A stretch of DNA of 64,000 nucleotides from Flavobacterium endophyticum (GCF_003634455.1 NZ_RBLC01000004.1:268502-332501), one strand, 5' to 3'; positions 51,739 through 62,425 are shown, numbered from the stretch's first letter. Notes: generated by a model from the letters alone, not told the origin. Numbers and translations: made by a program.

Positions 51739-53064
51739 TTAATGGGAAATAGTCTCAACATCTTCTGGCTTGTGCTTGTGTTTAAACATAACCGCAAAAG
51801 CTATAGCTATTATTAAAGCGTATAAGGCAAAAGAAAGCCAGATACTGTGCCAATCTTTTGTATCGCCATGCGTAAAATATTTGTCTATCGCATAACCGCT
51901 GATGACGCTTCCAAGGTATGCTCCTACTCCATTGGTCATCATCATGAATAGTCCTTGAGCGCTTGCGCGTATCTTCGGGTCAGTAGTCGTCTCGACAAAC
52001 AAAGAACCTGAAATATTAAAGAAATCAAATGCCATTCCGTATACGATACAAGAAAGAATAATCATCCATAAGCCTTCTACTGGATCTCCGTAGGCAAATA
52101 ATCCAAAACGCAGAACCCATGCAATCATAGAAAACAACATTACCTGCTTGATTCCAAAACGTCTCAGGAAGAAAGGAATTGCCAAGATAAACAACGTTTC
52201 TGAAACTTGAGAAATCGACATGATTATGGTAGAATATTCCACCACAAAAGAATCTTTGTATTCTGGAATCTTAGCAAAATCGTTTAGAAACGCATCTCCA
52301 TACATATTGGTCAGTTGCAGAGCACCGCCCAAAAACATAGAAAACACAAAAAATAAAGCCATTTTATAGGAGCTGAATAATTTGAAAGCATTCAGACCTA
52401 ATTGTTCTACAAAGCTAGCATCTTTTGAGATGGATTTCTGTGGCGGACATTTTGGCAACGTAAAAGAATAGATTCCTAATAGGATAGCTACAAAAGCCGC
52501 AATATAAAACTGATTCGCATAAATAGGGTTTCCTGAAATTTCAGAAATAGCATTACCCACACTTAAGCCCAATCCTTTGAAAATCTGAGGTGGCGTTGGC
52601 GAACTGAAAATATTCGTAATCCACATAGCAACGATGAAACCGATAGTTCCCCAAACGCGGATTGGTGGAAAAACTTTTACGACGTCGTATTTATTATTTT
52701 TTAAAATAGTATAAGCGATAGAATTCGAAAGCGAAATGGTCGGCATATAGCAGATCATCGCTCCAAATATGACATAGAACAAAATGTTAGGGTCATTAAC
52801 TTGAGGAACATATAAAAGGATAAGGCCGTAGAAAATGTGCAGTATTCCGTATAGCTTTTCGGCGTTCAGCCATTTGTCAGCTATGATTCCGGTCAGTGCC
52901 GGCATAAACAGTGAAGAAAGTCCTAATGTTGAAAATATGGCGCCGAATTCTGCACCAGTCCAGCCTTTTGCATTAAAACAATATGTTCCAATCGTGATCA
53001 GCCAAGCTCCCCAAACAAAAAATTGAAGAAAGCTCATCAAAGTTAACCTAAATTTAATTCCCAT
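51739..53064 (-). CDS. MFS nucleoside transporter (NupG-like)
   Basis: 441-residue proton-coupled transporter of the nucleoside:H+ symporter branch. About twelve hydrophobic helices. The N-terminal FLQFFVWGAWLITIGTY is typical of the NupG/XapB group, and the block SLSNSIAYTIL is also conserved there. Two halves are separated by a loop (about 205-225, CPPQKSISKDASF). Substrate specificity is inferred from family membership. It lies leftward after cmk with 68 bases between and may share transcription with it. The C-terminus is rich in His and Lys (KHKHKPEDVE). Confidence 0.9.
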   Translation of the reverse strand: MGIKFRLTLMSFLQFFVWGAWLITIGTYCFNAKGWTGAEFGAIFSTLGLSSLFMPALTGIIADKWLNAEKLYGILHIFYGLILLYVPQVNDPNILFYVIFGAMICYMPTISLSNSIAYTILKNNKYDVVKVFPPIRVWGTIGFIVAMWITNIFSSPTPPQIFKGLGLSVGNAISEISGNPIYANQFYIAAFVAILLGIYSFTLPKCPPQKSISKDASFVEQLGLNAFKLFSSYKMALFFVFSMFLGGALQLTNMYGDAFLNDFAKIPEYKDSFVVEYSTIIMSISQVSETLFILAIPFFLRRFGIKQVMLFSMIAWVLRFGLFAYGDPVEGLWMIILSCIVYGMAFDFFNISGSLFVETTTDPKIRASAQGLFMMMTNGVGAYLGSVISGYAIDKYFTHGDTKDWHSIWLSFALYALIIAIAFAVMFKHKHKPEDVETISH

Positions 53065-53132
53065 AAATTAGTTTTTATGTTGAAAATTTAACAGCCTGTA
53101 AATCTACTATTAAAAATGAGATAAACAAAAAA

Positions 53133-53828
53133 TTACAACGTTTTAGCTACAGTATTTACCAATTCTAAAACTTTGTCAAATTGTTCTTGGATTGAAAGAT
53201 GAGAATTGTCTATTTCGATAGCATCTGCTGCTTTTGTCAAAGGTGAGTCTTCTCTGTGAGTATCAATATAATCGCGTTCTTGCACGTTTTTAAGTACTTC
53301 TTCGTAAGTTACTTCTTGCCCTTTCTCGATAAGTTCGTCATAGCGCCTTTTAGCTCTTGTTTCCGGGCTTGCCGTCATAAAAAGCTTTAGTTCGGCATCT
53401 GTAAAAACTACGGTTCCGATATCCCTTCCATCCATTACGATGCCTTTGTTTTTGCCCATCTGCTGTTGCTGTTCGACAAGCTTGGCACGGACTTCAGAGA
53501 TTTCTGCAATCTTGCTGACGAAGTTTGAAACCGCCAATGTTCTGATTTCTGTTTCAACGTTTTTTTCGTTCAAATATATTTCGGCAAATCCCAAATCAGG
53601 ATTGAACAGAAATTGCAGACTGATCTTAGGTAATTTTTCGACAAGCGATTTTTTGTCGAAATGAGTTTCTGAAATAAAATCATGCTCCATTGCATAGAAG
53701 GTCACCGCACGGTACATCGCGCCAGTATCGACATAAATATAGCCTAAGTATTTGGCAAGCTGTTTGGCCAGCGTACTTTTTCCTGTAGACGAAAAGCCAT
53801 CAATGGCAATAGTAATTTTTTTATCCAA
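53133..53828 (-). CDS. cmk: Cytidylate kinase
   Basis: 231-residue (d)CMP kinase that makes CDP/dCDP for nucleic-acid and lipid synthesis. The P-loop is GFSSTGKST (11-19), followed by YVDTGAMYRAVTFYA and MDGRDIGTVVFTDAELKLFMTA. The start is a TTG codon at 53828 (Met in translation); no nearer ATG precedes the P-loop. It follows porQ by only six bases, so they are almost surely cotranscribed. Length is normal for the family (about 225-230). Confidence 0.95.
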   Translation of the reverse strand: MDKKITIAIDGFSSTGKSTLAKQLAKYLGYIYVDTGAMYRAVTFYAMEHDFISETHFDKKSLVEKLPKISLQFLFNPDLGFAEIYLNEKNVETEIRTLAVSNFVSKIAEISEVRAKLVEQQQQMGKNKGIVMDGRDIGTVVFTDAELKLFMTASPETRAKRRYDELIEKGQEVTYEEVLKNVQERDYIDTHREDSPLTKAADAIEIDNSHLSIQEQFDKVLELVNTVAKTL

Positions 53829-53834
53829 AGTAGT

Positions 53835-54854
53835 TTATTGAAGGTTAATCATTAATCCAAAAAGGCTGGTGTTTGCCGCCGAAGTATATCTGGAATAGGA
53901 ATAATCGAATCTGATTTTATTAAAACGCAATCCGAAACCGGCTGACAATCCTGAGAAATTTCGCTGTTCTACAATACGAAGTTCTTCTGCTCTTCTAAAA
54001 TTATATCCGAGTCGAATTGAAAAACTTTTTTCAGGGAAAAGTTCTGCACCTACGATGACGTGTCTCAAAGCATTATTCATAAAGCCTACTTTCTCTTCTT
54101 TTGAACCGCCGTCTAAAGAACCTTCTGTTCGGTTAGGATTAGAGAAAGCAATATTCCATTGCTGCAGGTTTTCTAATGTCAGGTGCCAGCGGATAGGCAC
54201 GTTTTCTAATTCTTGCGAAATTCCTGCTACGATTTCCATCGGCAATTTTTCGTTGGTATCCTGATATGGCTTTATCTGCACACCGATATTTCGTATGGCA
54301 AGACCAATATTAATATCGTTATAATCGTCAACATACAAAGCGCCCAAATCCATTGCAGCTCCAAAAGAATTATAGCTTTCTAAGGTAGAAGAAATCAATT
54401 TGCCGTTCGCACCGATAAAGATATCTGTCCATGGAATGTTATAAGCATATCCGAAAGACAGTGCGATTTCGCTACCTGTAAAATCAGACGTTTTCTGTCC
54501 GTTTTCGTCATATCCTTCAAAATTACCATAATTGACATAATTGACGCCAACGTGGAAAGTCTGGACATGTCGGTCATACGTATAAGCATAAGCAGCAGTT
54601 CCGTAAGTTACTTCACCATAATAACTGCCGTAATTTACAGAAAGACGATTATCCATTTCTGGATTGATGGTTGCCGGATTAAAGAAGCCCTGATTGACAT
54701 CATAATCGTAGATGGTTACAGTCTTTCCTCCTAATGCCGCCTGTCTTGGAGAAGTTACCAGATTCAGAAACTGATATACATATTTACCGCCAATTTGACT
54801 GAAAGCTTCAGTGCAAAACAGTATTAGAAAAACAATAAGCAGCTTCTTAAACAT
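53835..54854 (-). CDS. porQ: Type IX secretion system protein PorQ
   Basis: 339-residue outer-membrane beta-barrel of the attachment complex of type IX secretion (PorV/PorQ-like), which processes and anchors cargo proteins. A signal peptide ends near EAFSQ (about 20). The mature protein opens with YVYQFLNLVTSPRQAALGGKTV and has repeated amphipathic strands (NRLSVNYGSYYGEV, GLAIRNIGVQIKP, KIRFDYSYSRYTS), ending in aromatic barrel-type residues (FGLMINLQ). It is cotranscribed with cmk, and lies next to lon. Its cargo could include the 1467-residue GEVED protein of this window. Confidence 0.92.
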   Translation of the reverse strand: MFKKLLIVFLILFCTEAFSQIGGKYVYQFLNLVTSPRQAALGGKTVTIYDYDVNQGFFNPATINPEMDNRLSVNYGSYYGEVTYGTAAYAYTYDRHVQTFHVGVNYVNYGNFEGYDENGQKTSDFTGSEIALSFGYAYNIPWTDIFIGANGKLISSTLESYNSFGAAMDLGALYVDDYNDINIGLAIRNIGVQIKPYQDTNEKLPMEIVAGISQELENVPIRWHLTLENLQQWNIAFSNPNRTEGSLDGGSKEEKVGFMNNALRHVIVGAELFPEKSFSIRLGYNFRRAEELRIVEQRNFSGLSAGFGLRFNKIRFDYSYSRYTSAANTSLFGLMINLQ

Positions 54855-54930
54855 TTAGGGATTTTTCCTTATTTCTGAATATATAACGCAGATGCGAAGA
54901 TATTATTTTTTAAAGCAAAAGATAAAACAG

Positions 54931-54971
54931 AAAAGGCAAAAGTTTGAAAATTAATTTCACTTTTGCCTTTT
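54931..54971 (-). terminator. Terminator of lon
   Basis: AAAAGGCAAAAGT (54931-54943) and ACTTTTGCCTTTT (54959-54971) form a perfect 13-pair stem with a 15-base loop. It lies between the lon stop and the porQ start. Confidence 0.75.
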
Positions 54972-54998
54972 CGAGTAAATAGTTTGTAAATCTAAAGA

Positions 54999-57449
54999 TT
55001 AGAGCGCTTTAGCATTCTTAGCTTTCTGGTCTGTTATTGCTATGGCTAACACTTCGCTCATTTCTTTCACATAATGAAAAGTAAGTCCTTCTAGATATTC
55101 TGGCTTGATTTCATCGATATCGCGCTTGTTTTCATGGCAAAGGATGATTTCTTTAATGTTAGCTCTTTTGGCAGCTAATATTTTTTCTTTGATTCCACCA
55201 ACCGGAAGTACTCTTCCACGAAGCGTAATCTCACCGGTCATAGCAAGGCTTTTCTTTACTTTTCGCTGTACGAAAGAAGAAACCAAAGAAGTCAGCATGG
55301 CAACTCCGGCACTCGGACCGTCTTTTGGAGTAGCTCCTTCTGGAACGTGAACATGGACATTATAATTAGCAATTACCTCAGGATCAATTCCCAATCGTTC
55401 TGCATTCGACTTGATATATTCTAGCGCGATTGTAGCCGATTCTTTCATTACCGTTCCCAAGTTTCCTGTCATGGTCAAGCTGCCTTTTCCTTTAGAAAGT
55501 ATGGATTCTATAAAAAGAATATCACCTCCTACGCTTGTCCAAGCCAATCCTGTAACGACTCCGGCCACATCATTATTTTCGTATTTGTCGCGCTCCATTC
55601 TTGCAGCTCCAAGAATTTTGACAACATCTTCATCGGTTACTTTTACGTTATACTCCTCTTCCATCGCGATAGATTTTGCAGTATTACGAACCATTTTGGC
55701 AATTTGTTTTTCCAAGCCTCTGACTCCAGATTCTCTTGTATAGCCTACCACTATTTTTTCCAACTGTTTCTTACCTATAGACAAATCTTTTGTGGTCAGT
55801 CCGTGCTCTTTTAATTGCTTTGGAAGCAGGTGCTGCTTTGCAATTTCAACTTTTTCTTCAATGGTATAGCCTGTCATGTTGATGACTTCCATCCTGTCTT
55901 TCAGGGCTGGCTGTATCGAAGCCATATTATTAGAAGTAGCAATAAACATCACCTTAGAAAGGTCAAAGCCCATTTCTAAAAAGTTATCATAGAAATCTGA
56001 GTTTTGCTCAGGATCCAAAACTTCCAGCAAAGCTGAAGACGGATCGCCGTTGTTACTGCTTGATAATTTATCTATTTCGTCTAAAACAAAAACAGGATTA
56101 GATGTTTTTGCTTTTTTAAGGCTTTGGATAATTCTTCCTGGCATAGCGCCAATGTAGGTTTTCCTGTGCCCTCTGATTTCAGCTTCATCACGCATACCGC
56201 CTAATGAAATTCTAACATATTCTCTTCCCAAAGCTTCAGCAACCGACTTTCCGATAGATGTCTTACCCACTCCCGGAGGTCCATACAAGCAAAGAATAGG
56301 AGACTTCATATCATTTCGCAATTTCAGAACTGCCAAATGCTCAATCATTCTTTTCTTTACGTCTTCCAACCCGAAATGATCTCTATCCAATATTTTTTGG
56401 GCCCGTTTTAGGTCAAAATTGTCTTTAGAAAATTCATTCCAAGGCAATTCAAGATACAGCTCAAGATAGTTTCTTTGTATTCCGAAATCGGGAGACTGCG
56501 GATTCATTCGCTGCATTTTTGAAAGTTCTTTCTCAAAATGGTTCTTTGTCTTTTCGTTCCATTTTTTCTTGAGTCCTTTCTCGCGCATATCATCAATTTC
56601 TTCTTCATGAGAAACGCCTCCTAATTCTTCCTGGATCGTTTTCATTTGCTGATGAAGGAAGTATTCGCGCTGTTGCTGATCCAAATCAAAACGAACTTTA
56701 GACTGGATATCGTTTTTCAGTTCCAGCTTCTGCAACTCGACGTTCATGAAACGCAAAGTAGACAGTGCTCTTTCTTTCAAGTCATTAATCATCAACAAAT
56801 CTTGCTTTTCTTTCACAGAAAGATTCATATTCGAAGAAACAAAATTGATCAAGAAAGACTTGCTTTCAATATTTTTTATAGCAAAAGTAGCCTCTGTAGG
56901 AATGTTTGGGCTCTCCTTAATGATTTGGATTGCCAATTCTTTTACAGAATCAATAATCGTAGAAAATTCTGCTTCGTCGTTATCTGGACGTTTTTCAGGA
57001 ACTTCTTTGATGGTTGCTTTCAAGTAAGGTTGTTCTGAAGTAACGGTATCGATTTCAAAGCGTTTTTTTCCTTGAAGGATTACGGTCACGTTTCCATCAG
57101 GCATTTTTAAAACGCGAAGGATTCGAGCTACTGTCCCAACTTTATTGATGTCTTCTGGCGACGGATCTTCATCTTCTTCATTCTTTTGAGAAACGACTCC
57201 GATTACCTTTCCGCCTGCGTTGGCATCATTAATAAGCTTGATGGATTTGTCACGGCCAGCCGTAATAGGAATTACGACACCCGGAAACAAAACTGTATTT
57301 CGTAATGGCAGGATCGGAAGATCACTCGGAAGCTGCTCATTATTCATTTCTTCTTCATCCTCAGGGGTTAAAAGAGGGATTAATTCTGAATCGTTATCGA
57401 ATTCTTGAAGTGACAGATTGTCAATTGTAAGTATTTTTTGATTTGACAT
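54999..57449 (-). CDS. lon: Endopeptidase La (Lon protease)
   Basis: 816-residue ATP-dependent protease that removes misfolded and regulatory proteins. The N-terminal LON substrate-binding domain (about 43-245) opens [17 protein letters not shown]. The AAA+ domain has Walker A GPPGVGKT (390-397) and VFVLDEIDK (Walker B). The C-terminal protease domain has the Ser-Lys dyad: Ser713 in GPSAG and Lys756 in GGIKEK. The N-terminus is about 40 residues longer than E. coli Lon and acidic ([10 protein letters not shown]). It lies upstream of porQ-cmk but is separated by a terminator. Confidence 0.97.
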   Translation of the reverse strand: MSNQKILTIDNLSLQEFDNDSELIPLLTPEDEEEMNNEQLPSDLPILPLRNTVLFPGVVIPITAGRDKSIKLINDANAGGKVIGVVSQKNEEDEDPSPEDINKVGTVARILRVLKMPDGNVTVILQGKKRFEIDTVTSEQPYLKATIKEVPEKRPDNDEAEFSTIIDSVKELAIQIIKESPNIPTEATFAIKNIESKSFLINFVSSNMNLSVKEKQDLLMINDLKERALSTLRFMNVELQKLELKNDIQSKVRFDLDQQQREYFLHQQMKTIQEELGGVSHEEEIDDMREKGLKKKWNEKTKNHFEKELSKMQRMNPQSPDFGIQRNYLELYLELPWNEFSKDNFDLKRAQKILDRDHFGLEDVKKRMIEHLAVLKLRNDMKSPILCLYGPPGVGKTSIGKSVAEALGREYVRISLGGMRDEAEIRGHRKTYIGAMPGRIIQSLKKAKTSNPVFVLDEIDKLSSSNNGDPSSALLEVLDPEQNSDFYDNFLEMGFDLSKVMFIATSNNMASIQPALKDRMEVINMTGYTIEEKVEIAKQHLLPKQLKEHGLTTKDLSIGKKQLEKIVVGYTRESGVRGLEKQIAKMVRNTAKSIAMEEEYNVKVTDEDVVKILGAARMERDKYENNDVAGVVTGLAWTSVGGDILFIESILSKGKGSLTMTGNLGTVMKESATIALEYIKSNAERLGIDPEVIANYNVHVHVPEGATPKDGPSAGVAMLTSLVSSFVQRKVKKSLAMTGEITLRGRVLPVGGIKEKILAAKRANIKEIILCHENKRDIDEIKPEYLEGLTFHYVKEMSEVLAIAITDQKAKNAKAL

Positions 57450-57591
57450 AGTATATTTAAGTCATTTTGTCATTAAACATTTTTGGAGGGAATCCTGTTT
57501 TGCTATAGTGCTAACCTTATTCCTTTGAAAACCAAATAGTAATAAAATGAATTTATTGGCTTCGTTTATATAAAATCAATCTTTATGCCAT

Positions 57592-57620
57592 AAAAAAATC
57601 CCGAATGAATCGGGATTTTA
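57592..57620 (-). terminator. Terminator after the duplicated-domain lipoprotein gene
   Basis: AAAATCCCG (57595-57603) and CGGGATTTT (57611-57619) form a nine-pair stem with loop AATGAAT, and leftward a T-run follows. Confidence 0.82.
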
Positions 57621-57644
57621 TATTATAGATGTTGACATGACTTA

Positions 57645-58538
57645 TTAATATTCAACATCGAAAGCTCCATTTGTAATTTGATAGGTAACAGCACCGATAA
57701 CTACGGTTCCTGTAAATGTACCTTTAATTCTGGTTGCTGTTTTCTCAATTATAGTAACAGAACCGCTCGTTGCCGGTGTTCCAAAGCTGGCACTCTCAGG
57801 TTTAAAATTAACTTGAACAACATCAGTCGCTATGTTTCCTGTTATGGTATAAGTACCTGCCGTCAAGTTCGATCTCATGCTTACAGTAATGCTTTGTCCA
57901 GCATTATTTTCTGCAGCTACAGAAATAAAATCTTGTCCGCCAACCGATATTTCGCTTGTAAGGATGTCTGTATCATTAAACGGCAGACTGTTCAAAGTCG
58001 CATCGAAAGTATCGCCAGTCGGATTAGTTGTCGTGTATGGGATATTCGTAAATACTCCATTACTGAATGTTTTCGGAGCCACAGTCGTACTTTCATCACT
58101 CCAGTAACCTGTAAAAGTAAATGTTCCAGAAATGGTACGATCCGTAGTGTTAATAGAAGTAATGATAACAGAGCCTGTATCCGCATTTTCATCGGTCGGA
58201 TGCGACCCGATAAATCCGTACTCGCTTCCTGGTGGTGTGTACGTTATAAGATTATCGTTTGCAGGATAAGTTCCTGCAACAGTACCATCCAAAATCATTG
58301 AAAAATTTTCTCCATTAGATCTGTAGGCACCAATGATTATAGAACCGCCAGAAATATAAGCCATGGTTGTGGTTGTTGAAAATGTTTGCCCATCAAAATC
58401 AGCTTTAAATAATGCTTCTTCTGTTTCGCCTCCTTCATTCGGGTCTATAGCGCTGTCTAATGGCTCATTATCACATGAAGTGAAGTTAAAGGCTGTGAAA
58501 ATTAGCGCAAAAGCAGCTAAAAATTTTAATTTGCTCAT
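57645..58538 (-). CDS. Lipoprotein with two DUF6252-like beta domains
   Basis: 297 residues. The lipoprotein signal ends in FTSC (Cys22), followed by acidic DNEPLDSAIDPNEGGETEE, suggesting surface export. Two similar domains follow: about 45-150 (FKADFDGQTF, GSIIIGAYRS, GTYPA, ISGTFTFTG) and about 180-297 (FDATLNSLPF, ISVAAENNAG, GTYTI, IKGTFTGTV). Each has the pattern of the DUF6252-type beta-barrel-like unit in Bacteroidota lipoproteins; I name it from memory. Possible ligand or matrix binder. Alone in its transcription unit. Confidence 0.82.
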   Translation of the reverse strand: MSKLKFLAAFALIFTAFNFTSCDNEPLDSAIDPNEGGETEEALFKADFDGQTFSTTTTMAYISGGSIIIGAYRSNGENFSMILDGTVAGTYPANDNLITYTPPGSEYGFIGSHPTDENADTGSVIITSINTTDRTISGTFTFTGYWSDESTTVAPKTFSNGVFTNIPYTTTNPTGDTFDATLNSLPFNDTDILTSEISVGGQDFISVAAENNAGQSITVSMRSNLTAGTYTITGNIATDVVQVNFKPESASFGTPATSGSVTIIEKTATRIKGTFTGTVVIGAVTYQITNGAFDVEY

Positions 58539-58621
58539 TCTATTTTTGTTAGGTTTAATTAGGTTTCCAAATATAATTTTTTTATTTGAAACGCATAATA
58601 TATATTTTTATTCTTTCGGGG

Positions 58622-59935
58622 CTATCTTTTTGGCACTCTAAATAAAAGAACTACTCCTGTAATAAAAAATATGGCTAGAAAAACGATAGCATTTCTCATG
58701 CTTCCTGTAATTTGATCTATAGCTGCAAAGATTCCCATTCCAATTACGATTCCTATTTTTTCGGCTACATCATAAAAGCTAAAAAATGAGGTCGTATCTT
58801 TTGTTTCTGGCAGTAATTTCGAATAGGTAGATCTCGATAAAGACTGGATACCGCCCATGACCAATCCTACAAAGCTGGCTACGACATAAAACTGGTTTGG
58901 AGTCTCGATAAGATAAGCTGCACCACAGAGCGTAATCCATATAAAATTTATAAATATCAATGTGCGGATATTTCCGAATTTAAGCGCTGCTCTCGAAGTT
59001 AGTATAGCTCCTGCCACTGCAACTAATTGAATCAACAATATACAAATGATTAATCCTGAGGTTCTTTGTGAATCGGTTTCCCAATTAACTTCTTGTTCTC
59101 CGAAATAAGTAGCCGCAAGCATAAACGTTTGGACTGCCATGCTGTAGACAAAGAAACTATAAAGATATTTTTTTAGAGTAAGATTCTCTCCCAACAAATT
59201 CCATACTTTTCGTAGTTCCTTAAAGCCGTTGAAGAAAACAGATTTCGTGATTTTATTTTCATTATTTCCTTTCGGCAGATAGTAAAATGAGTACTGCGCA
59301 AATACAATCCACCAAGCTCCAACGGAAATAAAGCAGTAACGCATAGCTTTCATGGCTGCCTCGCCTTCTGTACCAGTAATTCCAAATAATTCTGGCTTCA
59401 TGACCATGGCTAAATTAACCACTAATAAGACGACGCTTCCTATATATCCTAAAGAATAACCTCTAGCACTCAATTTGTCTTGCTGTTCTGGAAAAGCGAC
59501 ATCAGGCAAATAGGAATTATAAAAAACCAAGCTTCCCCAAAAACCGATCAAACCGAAGAAATAGAAAGTCAAGCTGATATAAATCTGACTCAAATCAAAC
59601 CAATACAGACCAATACACGAAAAGGCACCTAAATAGCAGAAAAACTGCAGGAAGGTTTTTTTATTTCCGACATAGTCTGAAATTCCGGAAAGCAACGGCG
59701 AGATGAAAGAAACAACCAAAAATGCTGCCGCTGTCACAAAACTAATTAATGCCGAATTTTTGAGCGTAGTTCCAAAAACATCAATATAAATATCTCCCTT
59801 AATTTTAAAAAGAGCTCCATAATAAATTGGAAAGATCGCTGAAGCAATAACCAAAGTATATACCGAATTTGCCCAATCATAAAACGCCCAAGCGTTCATT
59901 AGTTTTTTACTTCCTTTTGGTAAAGCTGTTTGCAT
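58622..59935 (-). CDS. MFS transporter, UMF1 family
   Basis: 437-residue transporter with about twelve helices. The N-terminus MNAWAFYDWANSVYTLVIASAIFPIYY is the UMF1 (Atg22-like) signature, and GLVMGGIQSLSRSTYSKLLPE with FFSFYDVAEKIGIVIGMG is the conserved second-half block. UMF1 proteins are usually assigned to efflux of amino acids or other small molecules, but the substrate is not known. It lies leftward between a lipoprotein gene and an M48 peptidase, separated from the latter by a hairpin. Confidence 0.92.
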   Translation of the reverse strand: MQTALPKGSKKLMNAWAFYDWANSVYTLVIASAIFPIYYGALFKIKGDIYIDVFGTTLKNSALISFVTAAAFLVVSFISPLLSGISDYVGNKKTFLQFFCYLGAFSCIGLYWFDLSQIYISLTFYFFGLIGFWGSLVFYNSYLPDVAFPEQQDKLSARGYSLGYIGSVVLLVVNLAMVMKPELFGITGTEGEAAMKAMRYCFISVGAWWIVFAQYSFYYLPKGNNENKITKSVFFNGFKELRKVWNLLGENLTLKKYLYSFFVYSMAVQTFMLAATYFGEQEVNWETDSQRTSGLIICILLIQLVAVAGAILTSRAALKFGNIRTLIFINFIWITLCGAAYLIETPNQFYVVASFVGLVMGGIQSLSRSTYSKLLPETKDTTSFFSFYDVAEKIGIVIGMGIFAAIDQITGSMRNAIVFLAIFFITGVVLLFRVPKR

Positions 59936-59952
59936 AAGTTTGTTTTTAGGTA

Positions 59953-59981
59953 TAAAAAAAGCTGCTCGTGAGAACAGCTTC
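59953..59981 (-). terminator. Terminator after the M48 peptidase gene
   Basis: AAGCTG and CAGCTT (about 59959-59964 and 59975-59980) pair around CTCGTGAGAA, which itself can pair weakly. Leftward a T-run (A-run at 59954-59960) follows. Confidence 0.6.
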
Positions 59982-60017
59982 GAAGATATTATTTTTTTAT
60001 CTAATCGAGATTATCTT

Positions 60018-60836
60018 TTATTTAAATGTCACACCGTATTTTGCCGCTTCTGCTTTGGCCTGCGGAATCAAGGCTTTCAGGTTGGCAATTCTTGTGGAAT
60101 TTGACGGGTGAGTACTCATAAACTCTGGCGGCGCACTGCCTCCCGAATTGGCTGCCATTCTTTCCCAAAAAGCAACCGACTGGTCTGGATTGTAGCCTGC
60201 TATTGCCATTAATGTCAGTCCAACCTTATCTGCTTCACTCTCATGACTTCTGCTGAAAGGCAGGGTCACTCCGTATTGCGTTCCTACCCCGTAGGCCTGC
60301 ATTGCAATTTTCTGCGTAGCTTCAGTTTGGTTGCCGACAGCAGCTCCTACACCCGCAGCTCCCAATTGTTGCAAAACATCGGCACTCATTCTTTGCTGGC
60401 CATGATTTAATAGTGCATGGGCGACTTCATGCCCCATAACAACAGCCATGCCTGTTTCGTCTTTTGTAATCGGAAGAATTCCAGTATAAAAGACAATTTT
60501 TCCTCCTGGCATACACCATGCATTAACTTCTTTGCTATCGACCAATTTGTATTCCCATTGGTAGTCTTTCAAATACCCTTTATAGCCGTTAGCATTCAAA
60601 TATTTTTCGGCTGCATTTTTAATTTTTGTACCTACAGTAGTTACTCTTTGCGCATCAGCTGTTCCTGTAATTACCTTATTCTCCTTTAGAAAGGCGCTAT
60701 ATTGCTGAAATGCCGACGGAAGAATTTGCGAATCGGGAACCAATGCCAACGTACTCTTACCCGTAAAAGGATTTGTTGCACAGGAATAAACAATACCAAA
60801 AATAGCAATCGGTAGTATCAGATATCTTCTTTTCAT
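60018..60836 (-). CDS. M48-family metallopeptidase lipoprotein
   Basis: 272 residues from the ATG at 60836. A lipoprotein signal with lipobox YSC (Cys19) places it in the envelope. The M48 domain has the zinc motif HEVAH (136-140) and third-ligand helix SHESEADKVGLTLMAIAGY, followed by FMSTHPSNSTRIANL, a conserved family ending. Similar proteins (LoiP/BepA-like) degrade misfolded outer-membrane proteins. The frame's earlier TTG codon (60845) is disfavoured. It is monocistronic. Confidence 0.93.
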   Translation of the reverse strand: MKRRYLILPIAIFGIVYSCATNPFTGKSTLALVPDSQILPSAFQQYSAFLKENKVITGTADAQRVTTVGTKIKNAAEKYLNANGYKGYLKDYQWEYKLVDSKEVNAWCMPGGKIVFYTGILPITKDETGMAVVMGHEVAHALLNHGQQRMSADVLQQLGAAGVGAAVGNQTEATQKIAMQAYGVGTQYGVTLPFSRSHESEADKVGLTLMAIAGYNPDQSVAFWERMAANSGGSAPPEFMSTHPSNSTRIANLKALIPQAKAEAAKYGVTFK

Positions 60837-61070
60837 AAGAATCAATTTAATTGGTTATACTCAAATTTACTAATTTACTTCGACATTAGTTTCGAAGAAA
60901 TCTTTATTTGTTGTTAAGATACTAACAATATTTCTATCAAGCGATATATAAAAACGGACTTTCAACTTAACAAATTGATTAATAGCACAAATGTCTTTTA
61001 TGTTTAATTTATGATTCCTAAATTTAATAAACTTTAGCAGAAGTAATAACTTGCATAAAAATTTTGCCAT

Positions 61071-61931
61071 ATGTCTGATCAACCGAAAATACATCAACAA
61101 TCCTTAAAAATACCAAAGTCGATTTTGATTACCGCTAAATTATTGGAAGTTACTTCTTCAAAATTAGCGATGAAATTTGCGGCAAAATTATTTACATCCC
61201 CCGTAAAATACAAGCTGCCCAAAAGAGAAATCGAAATGGACAAGAATTCGCTACAGCAAAACGTAACAATTTCAAGCATTGAAAAAGAAATAGTCGTTTA
61301 TAGCTATGGGAAAAGCGATAAAAAAGTCTTGCTCGTCCATGGTTGGTCTGGAAGAGGCACACAGCTGGTAAAAATAGCGGACGAAATGCTGAAGTTAGGT
61401 TATACAACCATCAGCTTCGATGCGCCTGCTCATGGAAAGTCTCCAGGAAAGACGAGCAATATGACTGAATTTATAGCCAGTATTTTAGAATTGGAGAAGA
61501 ATTTTGGCCCTTTTGAATTTGCAATCGGACATTCTTTAGGAGGCATGTCGATCCTCAATTCTATAAAAAGAGGACTGAAAGTAAAAAAAGCGGTCATCAT
61601 TGGAAGCGGTGATATTGTGGAAGATATTATGGATGATTTTGTAGAAAAATTAGGAATGAATATTGCTATAAGTAAAAAGATGAAAGCTAGTTTCGAAAAG
61701 AAAATTGGAGAAACCATGGACAGCTTTTCTGCGTATGTAGCAGCAAAGGAAGTCTCAATTCCGGTTTTAGTACTTCATGATAAAGACGATGAGGATGTCC
61801 CTGTCAAGGCTGCCTATCACATTAATGAAAATCTAAAAGAAAGCGAATTGGTCATTACCGAGGGACTTGGCCATCGTAAAATATTAGGCGATGCAAAAGT
61901 CATTAAAAAAATTACAGACTTTTTAAAATAA
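61071..61931 (+). CDS. Alpha/beta hydrolase
   Basis: 286-residue hydrolase of the alpha/beta fold without signal peptide. The oxyanion and nucleophile elements are [12 protein letters not shown] (about 87-98) and the elbow GHSLGG with Ser155. The acid is in [10 protein letters not shown] and the base in LGHRKIL (His near 270). Substrate unknown; esterase, lipase-like or peptidase activity is possible. The N-terminal 60 residues ([17 protein letters not shown]) form an amphipathic extension outside the core. It is the first gene of a rightward run with two msrB genes and an endonuclease III-like gene (gaps 5, 4 and 3 bases). Confidence 0.9.
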   Translation: MSDQPKIHQQSLKIPKSILITAKLLEVTSSKLAMKFAAKLFTSPVKYKLPKREIEMDKNSLQQNVTISSIEKEIVVYSYGKSDKKVLLVHGWSGRGTQLVKIADEMLKLGYTTISFDAPAHGKSPGKTSNMTEFIASILELEKNFGPFEFAIGHSLGGMSILNSIKRGLKVKKAVIIGSGDIVEDIMDDFVEKLGMNIAISKKMKASFEKKIGETMDSFSAYVAAKEVSIPVLVLHDKDDEDVPVKAAYHINENLKESELVITEGLGHRKILGDAKVIKKITDFLK

Positions 61932-61936
61932 AAACT

Positions 61937-62425
61937 ATGAAAAATTACATCCTTCTATTAATTTCTTTTTTTACCTTTTTATCCTGCCAAAGCCAAGAGA
62001 AAAAAGAGGTTGCGAAAAACGAACCTGCTGCAAAAATCCAAAAGACAGATGCCGAATGGAAAAAAGAATTGACACCTGAACAATATGAAGTCCTTCGTAA
62101 AAAAGGCACAGAAAGAGCCTTTACTGGCAAATATTATAACCATTTTGAAAAAGGCAAGTATGTCTGTGCCGCCTGTGGAAATGTTCTTTTTAATTCTGAT
62201 GCAAAATTTGACTCCGATTGTGGATGGCCTTCTTTCGATCAAGCCATAAAAGGCTCAGTAATATATAAAGAAGATACCAGTTTTGGAATGACAAGAACTG
62301 AAGTCATGTGCGCAAAATGCGGTGGCCATCTAGGACATGTTTTTGATGACGGCCCGAAAGAAACAACAGGAAAGCGTTTCTGTACAAATTCAGTTTCTAT
62401 AAAATTTGAACCTGCTAAAAAATAA
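61937..62425 (+). CDS. msrB: Lipoprotein peptide-methionine (R)-S-oxide reductase (MsrB), copy 1
   Basis: 162 residues. It reduces methionine-R-sulfoxide in proteins. A lipoprotein signal ends in FLSC (Cys17), so it acts on the periplasmic side of the envelope. The MsrB domain (about 38-158) has zinc Cys pairs CAAC (77, 80) and CAKC (125, 128), [10 protein letters not shown] with Cys95 (resolving position), GHVFDDGP, and the catalytic Cys149 in RFCTNS. It starts 5 bases after the hydrolase stop and ends 4 bases before copy 2, so all are cotranscribed. Confidence 0.95.
   Translation: MKNYILLLISFFTFLSCQSQEKKEVAKNEPAAKIQKTDAEWKKELTPEQYEVLRKKGTERAFTGKYYNHFEKGKYVCAACGNVLFNSDAKFDSDCGWPSFDQAIKGSVIYKEDTSFGMTRTEVMCAKCGGHLGHVFDDGPKETTGKRFCTNSVSIKFEPAKK

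Noticed and set aside
57678..58301. 207-codon plus-strand frame opposite the duplicated-domain lipoprotein
   Set aside because: Cys- and Arg-rich antisense composition, no start signal, and fully explained by the lipoprotein gene on the other strand.
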